Made by a program: the position numbers and the translations under genes
In this document: one piece after another, positions 1 through 5,168 of the stretch
How positions within the stretch are numbered: position 1 is the first letter of the stretch
Layout of the letters: every line of letters starts with the position of its first letter
The notes under the pieces: model-generated
Database searches by the model: none
What the model was told of the DNA's origin: nothing
What the model saw: the letters and a program-made list of their open reading frames with translations, nothing else
Source: Chloroflexota bacterium
GTDB lineage: Bacteria; Chloroflexota; UBA6077; CF-72
Length of the DNA stretch: 5,168 nt
Assembly: GCA_019247135.1 (NCBI GenBank)
Contig: JAFAPL010000219.1
Location: 1 to 5,168 of the forward strand
Direction of reading: 5' to 3'

Positions 1-1
1 T

Positions 2-421
2 AACCTGAGCGCCGCGGGCCAGGCGCCGGTGCGCTTATCGCGGCCGGATCGTCTCGTCTACTCCACTCACGACTACGGTCCGGAGGAGTCGGGACAGTGG
101 TGGCTACAAGTACGTGAGTTTCCCGCTAACCTTCCGGATATCTGGCGGACCAACTGGGCGTACCTGCAGCAGCAAGGAATCGCGCCCGTTCTCGTTGGAG
201 AGTTCGGTGGTCGCTCCATCGGCCAGGACGCCGAAGGTACCTGGCAGCGCAGCCTGATCAGCTACATCCAGGAGGGCCGGTTCAGTTACACGTATTGGGT
301 CTGGAATCCGGACGCGTGGATTGGCGGCTTGACGGTGGACGATCGCGGTAACCTCAACCAGGCGAAGCTTGGCCTACTTCGGCCTGGCCAGGCGCCACTG
401 CTCGGCACGCCCGCTCGCTGA
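2..421 (+). CDS. GH5 glycoside hydrolase (cellulase/endoglucanase type), C-terminal fragment
   Basis: This is the last 139 codons of a retaining glycoside hydrolase of family 5, cut by the left edge; the reading frame is open from base 2 and ends at TGA 419-421. Family members hydrolyse beta-1,4-glucans or related beta-glycans with two catalytic glutamates, usually outside the cell. Visible family marks, numbered from the first codon here, are RLVYSTHDYGP (residues 17-27, with the conserved His-x-Tyr), FPANLPDIW (40-48), the nucleophile strand APVLVGEFGG with E67 (codon 200-202), and the aromatic strand YTYWVWNP (96-103), which shapes the substrate cleft. The acid/base glutamate and any signal peptide lie outside the window. 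The protein ends soon after the last barrel helix (LNQAKLGLLRPG), so there is no C-terminal carbohydrate-binding module. A GTG at 29 is in frame but internal, because family-like sequence continues upstream of it. The exact substrate cannot be told. Confidence 0.9.
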   Translation, partial: NLSAAGQAPVRLSRPDRLVYSTHDYGPEESGQWWLQVREFPANLPDIWRTNWAYLQQQGIAPVLVGEFGGRSIGQDAEGTWQRSLISYIQEGRFSYTYWVWNPDAWIGGLTVDDRGNLNQAKLGLLRPGQAPLLGTPAR

Positions 422-453
422 TCAGTTACTGTGGCTCAGGGCTGATTTATTCT
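421..453 (+). terminator. weak candidate Rho-independent terminator after the GH5 gene
   Basis: An ATCAG/CTGAT pair (421-425 with 442-446) could form a five-pair stem with flanking G-U pairs around a large loop, followed by the T-rich run TTATTCT (447-453). It sits directly on the GH5 stop codon. The stem is short and the loop long, so this is a weak call made from position and the T-rich tail. Confidence 0.2.
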
Positions 454-495
454 CGCCCGGGGTGCGGTCCAGGCCGACGCAGAGGAGCATGTCTG

Positions 496-678
496 ATGCG
501 ACTCCAGCATCGCCCCCCTGGTCGGAACCCGGCGTGCGGGTTTCCGCACCCGCGTCGCTCGTCGGACGTCAACAACGCCTTGTGCGCGATGCTGCGCGAC
601 GAGACCACCTTCGAGGCCTGCACGCAGCTTCGCATTCTCATGGAGATTCCTTTCAGCCGCCCTGTGTCAACGTTTTGA
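496..678 (+). CDS. candidate small ORF or gene remnant of unknown function (60 aa)
   Basis: I do not recognise this protein. The ATG at 496 has GGAG (484-487) eight bases upstream, a good ribosome binding distance. The second half reads as plausible globular sequence (DVNNALCAMLRDETTFEAC, then QLRILMEIPF) and its codons strongly prefer G or C in the third position, as real genes do in GC-rich DNA. It ends at TGA 676-678, overlapping the 3' end of the convergent oleate hydratase gene by 26 bases. Against it: the first 25 residues are Pro/Arg-rich and low in character, no domain or membrane segment is visible, and the antisense frame (447-641, -) shares the same third-position phase, so the GC3 signal does not fix the strand. 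It could be a true small gene, the tail of a decayed gene, or chance. Confidence 0.25.
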   Translation: MRLQHRPPGRNPACGFPHPRRSSDVNNALCAMLRDETTFEACTQLRILMEIPFSRPVSTF

Positions 679-2245
679 ATGCGTTCCAGACCACGTGAAG
701 GTCGTGACTCACTTGTGGATACGGGGTTGGTTCTTTGTCAAGATCCAGCAGCTTGAAGACCGCCATCTGGGCTGAGCGCACCGAATACTCCATGGTGAAT
801 ACACAGTCGTCCGGCACTTCAACAAACTGACCAGTGAGGGCGAGGTTGGTTGAGCCTTCCGGCACAACATCCGGCCGGTCAGACACCTTTCTCTTCATAA
901 ACTGGCTGATGCCGAAGGGCATCATGTTCACCACGACCGATGACGAATCCAGAATTCGCTCCACGTCCGCGCCAAAACCCAAGTGACGCGTCAGCTCTTC
1001 CAGAACCTCTCGTCCGCTACATTGATTCATCGGTTTGCGGACATAGTCGCCCATTTTGTCCGGGTAGAGAGCGATCCCGTACCACACATACACGCCTTCT
1101 GGCTGCGACTGGTAATACGGCTGATGACTGAGGATAAACGAGAGTGACCAGCTGGACTCTGGCAGCGACGTCATCCCGTTCCGTCCGACTTCCTGCCCGC
1201 TGAGCTGCTCCATCAGATCAAAGAACCGTCGGTCCCTTTGCGTCACCGTATATGTCACGAATTGCGACTCGTCAATGTTGCTTGTGAAGACTGCCGGATC
1301 GCGAAAGACGTCCTTGCGCTTTCGAGCCAGAGTCTCCCAAAGTGCCCACTTCCCCTCATGCGCCGGCGACGTGATAAGCTTCGGAGGGGCATCATTTGTG
1401 CCAAATGTGACATTCGCGACCATCGAGCCGAGCGTCGCGATGACCAGGTCCTCTGACCTGACCTCCACCCTCTTTTGCTCGCCATCCTGCGCGATCGACA
1501 TCCCCCGGGCGGTGATTTCGCCATCGCTGTCGTTCCCCAGGTCGATGTCGGTCACGCGTGTGTTTCCCACGTATTGCACACCACGGTCGGTCAGCCACTT
1601 GATGATCGGGCGCACCATAGAGTCGTACTGGTTATACCTGGTGTGGTGGAGCAAACTTTGTGTCGCCATATCCGGGAACAGATGCATGAACCGCAGCAGG
1701 TAGCGCCGGAATTCAATCGCGCTGTGCCATGGTTCGAACGCAAAGATCGTCTTCCACATGTGCCAGAAGTTGGTTGTAAAGAAATGCTCCGAGAAGACCT
1801 CGCTGATACGCTTATCATTGGAAGCTCGTTCCGGCTTCGAAGTCAACGCGAGAAGCTCGGACACGTCCTTCGCATCAAAACCATAAGAGCGGAAGTTCAG
1901 AATCTGACCGTTGGCGACCAGACGCGCCTTGTTGTTCCAGGTGTAAGCGGAGGTAAACTCCAGGGTGTCCTGCTTGACCGACTTCGTCGAGTCATCCAGT
2001 GAAGGGATGAAAGAGAGCAGATCGTACATGCACACATAGTTCGCTTCGAACATGCGCTCGCCGCGCATGAAGTAGCCCTTTTCGGAATCACCAGCCGCGT
2101 CGAGAGCTCCGCCCGGCAGATTCTCCTCCTCGTAAATGGTGATGTTTGCTCCCGAAAAGCCGCCGTCCTTGATCAGGTAGGCAGCGGCAGCCAGATTGGC
2201 GATTCCTGATCCGATGAGGTGTGCTTTGCGTTCTGCATTGTTCAT
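653..2245 (-). CDS. ohyA: oleate hydratase (fatty acid double-bond hydratase, MCRA family), short form
   Basis: Complete FAD-dependent hydratase of 530 residues. The family adds water to the cis-9 double bond of free unsaturated fatty acids (oleate to 10-hydroxystearate) without net redox change. Visible marks: the N-terminal FAD-binding loop IGSGIANLAAAAYLI (11-25) with acidic E39/E40 ending the second strand; RGERMFEANYVCMYDL (61-76); TTNFWHMWKTIFAFEPWHSA (157-176); FRRYLLRF with Y182, which aligns with the catalytic Tyr of characterised enzymes (Y201 in S. aureus OhyA); YNQYDS (204-209); and the C-terminal FAD segment TGQFVEVPDD (471-480) followed by MEYSVRSAQMAV. The position of the catalytic Glu (E82 in S. 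aureus) is M65, as I recall for the monomeric Rhodococcus enzyme; the length, near 530, also fits that short class. Start: ATG 2245, chosen for its strong Shine-Dalgarno and because the family alignment begins just after it; an in-frame GTG at 2290 would add 15 unlikely residues. GC content is lower than in the neighbours, suggesting transfer. Confidence 0.95.
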   Translation of the reverse strand: MNNAERKAHLIGSGIANLAAAAYLIKDGGFSGANITIYEEENLPGGALDAAGDSEKGYFMRGERMFEANYVCMYDLLSFIPSLDDSTKSVKQDTLEFTSAYTWNNKARLVANGQILNFRSYGFDAKDVSELLALTSKPERASNDKRISEVFSEHFFTTNFWHMWKTIFAFEPWHSAIEFRRYLLRFMHLFPDMATQSLLHHTRYNQYDSMVRPIIKWLTDRGVQYVGNTRVTDIDLGNDSDGEITARGMSIAQDGEQKRVEVRSEDLVIATLGSMVANVTFGTNDAPPKLITSPAHEGKWALWETLARKRKDVFRDPAVFTSNIDESQFVTYTVTQRDRRFFDLMEQLSGQEVGRNGMTSLPESSWSLSFILSHQPYYQSQPEGVYVWYGIALYPDKMGDYVRKPMNQCSGREVLEELTRHLGFGADVERILDSSSVVVNMMPFGISQFMKRKVSDRPDVVPEGSTNLALTGQFVEVPDDCVFTMEYSVRSAQMAVFKLLDLDKEPTPYPQVSHDLHVVWNAFKTLTQGG

Positions 2246-2251
2246 GACAGT

Positions 2252-2259
2252 CTCCTTCC
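2252..2259 (-). promoter_or_regulatory. ribosome binding site of the oleate hydratase gene
   Basis: On the minus strand GGAAGGAG ends six bases before the ATG at 2245-2243. It is a near-perfect Shine-Dalgarno match at ideal spacing and decides the start against the upstream in-frame GTG (2290) and ATG (2275). It is the strongest ribosome binding site in the window. Confidence 0.85.
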
Positions 2260-2432
2260 ACCGATCGAGCGTCATCTTCGCCGTATACACGCCGGGCGTC
2301 TCTGGCGACGAATCAACTCATGAACTCACGTGATATGTCCGCTCCTTGTCGACGGCTGGGCTGTTCGCTTCCTCCACGTGGGATACGGATTGCTGGTCAA
2401 ATGGCCACCGGCGCCTTGTGTGTGCCATAGGA

Positions 2433-2448
2433 CACGCGGCGGCGCGTG
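2433..2448. repeat. GC-rich inverted repeat (6-bp stem, 4-base loop)
   Basis: CACGCG (2433-2438) and CGCGTG (2443-2448) are perfect reverse complements around the loop GCGG. There is no T-tract on either side, so it is not a standard Rho-independent terminator. It lies near the middle of the divergent spacer. It could be a structural or operator element, or chance in GC-rich DNA. Confidence 0.4.
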
Positions 2449-2487
2449 GTCAGTCCAGCAGCTCGATCATGCTTGCACGGGGTGCCT

Positions 2488-2534
2488 GAACCGAACCTGG
2501 ACAGCCACGCCGATTGCCTGGACAGGAACCGAAC
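2488..2534. repeat. nested pair of 9-bp direct repeats in the divergent spacer
   Basis: Two different 9-mers each occur twice in the same orientation. GAACCGAAC is at 2488-2496 and 2526-2534; CCTGGACAG is at 2496-2504 and 2517-2525. The order is A-B, a 12-base gap, then B-A. The inner copies begin 21 bases apart, close to two turns of the helix, a spacing that would place two protein sites on the same face. The repeats are exact as read; their role as an operator is inference. The cluster lies about 195 bases upstream of the desaturase start. Confidence 0.5.
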
Positions 2535-2729
2535 GCCGCGCCCGTCGCGGAAACACACCCCTCCCGCTCGTGCTCCCACCGACAGCCATGAGACGCCCAT
2601 CGTCCTCGAGGACCGGTGACGCTGACTTCGCGAGGAGCACGCTCCACCAGGCCACACGGGCCCCAATCCTCATCCTCCCCGAACCTGGGCAACTCCAGTG
2701 GCATTGATCGTGCCTCAAGCCGCCCGCCG

Positions 2730-3605
2730 ATGGTTGTTACTGCCGAGCCTGTCTACGCACGACAGCGCTTCACGCGCTCGGACCTTCTGCACAAGGGCAT
2801 CATGCTGGCCGTCGTGCTGGTTCCATTCGTGTCTGCAGCGATTGCTGTCTGGCAGTTGTGGGAGCGTTACGTGAGTCCGCGAGATCTCCTATTGCTGCTG
2901 GCGCTATACGTCCCCATCTCGCTCGGGGTGACCGCCGGGTTCCATCGCATGCTGACGCATCGCAGCTTTCGCGCACATCCGGCGGTACGCTGCGTGATCC
3001 TGATTCTCGGCTCGATGGCGGTCGAGGGCGCAGCGATCGAATGGGCGGCCAACCACTTGAAGCACCACGCCTTGGCCGACAAGCCAGGTGACCCGCACAG
3101 TCCCCTGGATGGCCTCATGCATGCGCATCTCGGCTGGTTGTTCGGTAATGACCACGCTGACCCGCGAGTCTACGGTCGCTTCCTGCTGAACGATCCGATC
3201 GTGCTGTTCGTTGATCGCACCTTCCTCGTCTGGGTTGTGCTGAGCCTGATCATCCCGCTCGCGGCCGGGGGATGGACGGGACTGTTGTGGGGTGGTCTGG
3301 TGCGGATCTTTTTGGTTCACCACGTGACCTGGAGTGTCAACTCGGTCTGCCACACGTTCGGCGGCCGCCCGTTCGAGACGACTGACCGAAGTCGCAACCA
3401 GTGGCTGGTCGGCTTGCTGGCAATGGGCGAAGGGTGGCACAACAACCACCACGCGTTCCCGCGCTCGGCGATCCACGGCCTCGGCCGATGGCAATTCGAC
3501 GGATCCGCATGGCTGATCAGTGCGCTCGAGTTCCTTCATCTGGCCAGCGACGTCCAGCGCGTCGTCCCGCGGGTGCTCGATCGCAAGGCAAAACCAATTC
3601 GCTGA
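2730..3605 (+). CDS. membrane fatty acyl (acyl-CoA, delta-9 type) desaturase
   Basis: Complete 291-residue di-iron integral membrane desaturase of the fatty acid desaturase/stearoyl-CoA desaturase family, which uses O2 and an electron donor to place a cis double bond in an acyl chain, usually at C9. All three histidine boxes are present: HRMLTH (72-77), HLKHH (109-113) and HNNHH (237-241, within GEGWHNNHHAFP). Other family marks are DPHSPLDGLMHAHLGW (121-136), VHHVTWSVNS (196-205) and H208. The second box has Leu where HRxHH is usual; I recall HIKHH variants in bacterial relatives. Hydrophobic spans lie near residues 24-45, 52-70, 86-106, 156-180 and 182-198. The start is the ATG at 2730, where a typical short cytoplasmic N-terminus begins; the frame is open back to 2616, but that extension is Ser/Pro/Arg-rich and unlike the family. 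No Shine-Dalgarno precedes 2730, so the start is less secure than the gene. Length suits the short bacterial class. The delta-9 position is inferred from family, not shown. Confidence 0.93.
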   Translation: MVVTAEPVYARQRFTRSDLLHKGIMLAVVLVPFVSAAIAVWQLWERYVSPRDLLLLLALYVPISLGVTAGFHRMLTHRSFRAHPAVRCVILILGSMAVEGAAIEWAANHLKHHALADKPGDPHSPLDGLMHAHLGWLFGNDHADPRVYGRFLLNDPIVLFVDRTFLVWVVLSLIIPLAAGGWTGLLWGGLVRIFLVHHVTWSVNSVCHTFGGRPFETTDRSRNQWLVGLLAMGEGWHNNHHAFPRSAIHGLGRWQFDGSAWLISALEFLHLASDVQRVVPRVLDRKAKPIR

Positions 3606-3638
3606 GTTCGCCTGTGCGCCGAACGATGGGGCGTCGCG

Positions 3639-5168
3639 TCAGGCGGCGCGAGCAGCGTGGCCAGTCTGCGAGGCCGCCTGGGCGGCCGCGACGTGCCACA
3701 GCAACAGCGGCTGCGCCCCGGCGGGTCGATACATCAGCTCGACGTACTCCTGCAGCATGCGGTGTGCGCTGAACTGACCAGCCAGCGTTTCGATCGAGCG
3801 CACCACCCGTCCCAGCCACTGGACGGGCACACCCTGGGGGTCGCGCGCGAAGAACAGCGGCACGACCTCGTGCTCCAGGGTCTCCATCAACTGGCACGCT
3901 TCCATGCGGTCGACTTCGTCGGCTGAGGCGTCCTGCGGCATGCCGTCGCCCAGCGGCCAGCCGATGCCCGGCGCATATGCCTCATCCCACCAGCCGTCGA
4001 GCTCGCTGACATTCAGAGCGCCGTTCAGCGCCGCCTTCATGCCGCTGGTCCCGCTGGCCTCCTCGGGTCGTCGTGGCGTGTTCAACCACACGTCGCTGCC
4101 CTGGACCAGGAGGCGAGCTAGCTCCACGCCGTAGTTCTCGAGGAACACGATGCGTCCACGGAAGCGTTCGTCTCGCGAGGCCTCGACGATGCGTTGCACC
4201 AGCCGCTTGCCGGCTTCATCGCGCGGATGGGCCTTTCCCGCGAAGACCAGCACGACCGGGCGAGTTGGGTCACCGGCTAGAAGGCGCCACAGACGATCCG
4301 GGTCCTCCAGCAGCAGTCCGGCCCGCTTGTAGGTGGCGAAGCGACGTGCAAACCCCAAGACCAACGCGCGGTCCGCGGTCACCTCGGGCGCAAGGCCTTC
4401 GAGCCCTTCAGTCCGCGCGGCGGCGTCGACGCGCTCGAGGAGTCGGCCGCGCTGCGCGGTGCGCGCAGACCAGAGTTGGGTCGAATCGCAGTCCGTCAGA
4501 CGCTGCCAGGAGCTGTGCTTGTGGGGTGCGGTGCGCCACGCCGTGCCCATCCGATCATCGAAAAGCGAGCTCATGTCTGGGCCGGCCCACGTGGCGGAAT
4601 GGACGCCGTTCGTGATCGCCTCCATCTCGGTTCGTGGCGGGGCGTCGTCCACCCCGACGCCGACGCCGCGCCACATGCGACGACTGACGGCCCCATGCAG
4701 TTGACTGACGCCATTGCGGGCGTGGGCGCTGCGCAGGGCGAGCACCGTCATACTGAAACCACTGCCATCGTTGACTGCCGCATGTTGGCCGAGTGCCATG
4801 AGCTCGGTCTGGCTCAGGCCGAGCTGCTCGCGATATTCTGAGAAATAGGCTTCCACCAGCTCCGCTGGGAACGTGTCGTGGCCCGCGGAGACGGGTGTGT
4901 GGGTGGTAAACGCAAGTCGTGATGCCACCGTACGGTGCGCGGTCGCAAAGCTGGTGGCAGCGCCGGATGCTAGCCGTTCACGGGCGAGCTCCAGCGCGAC
5001 GAACGCGGAGTGACCTTCATTCAGGTGGTACACCGCCGGAGCGCACTCGATGCCGAGCACCTGCAAGGTGCGCAGGAGCCGCGCTCCACCAATGCCGAGG
5101 ACGATCTCCTGGCGAATGCGCGTGTCCTGGTCACCACCATACAGGTGGCCCGTGATCCAGCGGTCATC
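3639..5168 (-). CDS. glgP: alpha-glucan (glycogen/maltodextrin) phosphorylase, GT35, C-terminal part
   Basis: The last 509 codons of a PLP-dependent alpha-glucan phosphorylase, whose N-terminus is beyond the right edge. The family releases glucose-1-phosphate from the non-reducing ends of alpha-1,4-glucans in the cytoplasm. Numbered from the first complete codon (5168), marks are YGGDQDTRIRQEI (10-22), VYHLNEGHSAF (46-56), FTTHTPVSAGHDTF (87-100), QLHGAVSRRMW (156-166), ITNGVHSATW (185-194), GFARRFATYKRAGLL (272-286), VVLVFAGKAHPRDE (305-318) and EASGTSGMKAALNGALN (370-386). K378 (codon 4037-4035) is the lysine that binds PLP. The motifs match the long bacterial GlgP type of about 850 residues, so roughly 340 residues are missing. 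A TTG at 5066 is in frame but internal: family sequence continues to the edge. The C-terminal 25 residues form an Ala/Gln-rich tail after the conserved YVELMY helix. The gene converges on the desaturase with a 33-base gap and ends at TGA 3641-3639. Confidence 0.96.
   Translation of the reverse strand, partial: DDRWITGHLYGGDQDTRIRQEIVLGIGGARLLRTLQVLGIECAPAVYHLNEGHSAFVALELARERLASGAATSFATAHRTVASRLAFTTHTPVSAGHDTFPAELVEAYFSEYREQLGLSQTELMALGQHAAVNDGSGFSMTVLALRSAHARNGVSQLHGAVSRRMWRGVGVGVDDAPPRTEMEAITNGVHSATWAGPDMSSLFDDRMGTAWRTAPHKHSSWQRLTDCDSTQLWSARTAQRGRLLERVDAAARTEGLEGLAPEVTADRALVLGFARRFATYKRAGLLLEDPDRLWRLLAGDPTRPVVLVFAGKAHPRDEAGKRLVQRIVEASRDERFRGRIVFLENYGVELARLLVQGSDVWLNTPRRPEEASGTSGMKAALNGALNVSELDGWWDEAYAPGIGWPLGDGMPQDASADEVDRMEACQLMETLEHEVVPLFFARDPQGVPVQWLGRVVRSIETLAGQFSAHRMLQEYVELMYRPAGAQPLLLWHVAAAQAASQTGHAARAA

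Larger units (their letters stand above)
2246..2729. other. divergent intergenic region between oleate hydratase and desaturase
   Basis: These 484 bases separate two genes read in opposite directions and must hold the promoters of both, unless the desaturase is leaderless or served from further away. Several open frames cross it on both strands (for example 2330-2707 + and 2467-2718 -), but none gives recognisable protein and they overlap one another, as expected in GC-rich non-coding DNA. GC rises from about 55% in row 2281-2340 to about 72% in row 2521-2580, so the left part resembles the hydratase gene and the right part the desaturase side. No good -35/-10 pair was found for either gene. 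A repeat cluster (2488-2534) and a hairpin (2433-2448) are listed separately. Confidence 0.7.

Noticed and set aside
534..549. Hairpin GTGCGG/CCGCAC with a GTTT loop as a terminator in the convergent gap after the GH5 and hydratase genes.
   Set aside because: The six-pair stem is real, but there is no T-run on either side, and it lies inside the candidate small ORF.
2281..2290. GTGTATACGG on the minus strand as a -10 element for the oleate hydratase.
   Set aside because: The hexamer at the expected -35 position (about 2305-2310) reads CGTCGC, far from TTGACA, and the -10 match itself is partial.
2246..2290. Start of the oleate hydratase at the in-frame GTG (2290) or ATG (2275).
   Set aside because: The added residues are unlike the family N-terminus, and the strong Shine-Dalgarno at 2252-2259 points to the ATG at 2245.
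2327..2380. Two CACGTG palindromes (2327-2332, the first within TCACGTGA, and 2375-2380) upstream of the oleate hydratase, as a possible operator pair.
   Set aside because: The same hexamer also occurs inside coding sequence at 692-697 and 3321-3326, so two copies in this GC-rich spacer are weak evidence for a site.
2330..2718. Open frames in the divergent spacer (2330-2707 +, 2397-2666 -, 2450-2704 -, 2467-2718 -) as genes.
   Set aside because: They overlap one another on both strands, are Arg/Pro/Cys/Trp-rich, show no known motif, and are what GC-rich non-coding DNA produces by chance.
2904..3539. Long antisense frame of 211 codons within the desaturase gene.
   Set aside because: It lies wholly inside a gene with clear histidine boxes, and its translation is a low-complexity shadow with no recognisable motif.
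3606..3638. GTTCG/CGAAC inverted repeat (3606-3610 with 3620-3624) as a shared terminator between the desaturase and the phosphorylase.
   Set aside because: The stem has only five pairs with a nine-base loop and no T-tract, so it cannot be told from chance.

Overview
The window is a stretch of a moderately to highly GC-rich bacterial chromosome. It carries four protein genes, two of them cut by the window edges. No rRNA, tRNA, CRISPR array, insertion sequence or phage gene was recognised. The lineage cannot be fixed from these genes. The mix (a GH5 cellulase-type enzyme, a short-form oleate hydratase, a bacterial membrane acyl-CoA desaturase and a glycogen-phosphorylase-type enzyme) would suit a GC-rich soil or environmental heterotroph such as an acidobacterium, actinobacterium or chloroflexote. 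That is inference only.

Layout from left to right. Bases 2-421 (+) encode the C-terminal end of a GH5 glycoside hydrolase with its nucleophile glutamate. A short convergent gap follows; it holds a weak candidate small ORF (496-678, +) that runs into the 3' end of the next gene. Bases 653-2245 (-) encode a complete oleate hydratase of 530 residues with a strong ribosome binding site. Bases 2246-2729 are a 484-base divergent spacer with no convincing gene; it holds a pair of nested short direct repeats and a GC hairpin. Bases 2730-3605 (+) encode a complete 291-residue fatty acyl desaturase with three histidine boxes. After only 33 bases, on the opposite strand, comes the C-terminal 509 residues of an alpha-glucan phosphorylase (3639-5168, -), whose N-terminus lies beyond the right edge.

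The two central genes form a plausible lipid theme. The desaturase is of the family that makes cis-9 unsaturated acyl chains, and the oleate hydratase family adds water across that double bond to give 10-hydroxy fatty acids. They are transcribed divergently, so joint regulation from the spacer is possible but not shown. The two outer genes act on polysaccharides (beta-glucan hydrolysis and alpha-glucan phosphorolysis) and have no obvious link to the lipid pair.

Two points stand out. The oleate hydratase has methionine where the best-studied family members have the catalytic glutamate. Its base composition is also clearly lower in GC (about 50-52% in sampled rows) than its neighbours (about 58-72%), which suggests acquisition by transfer. 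No wholly new system was identified.
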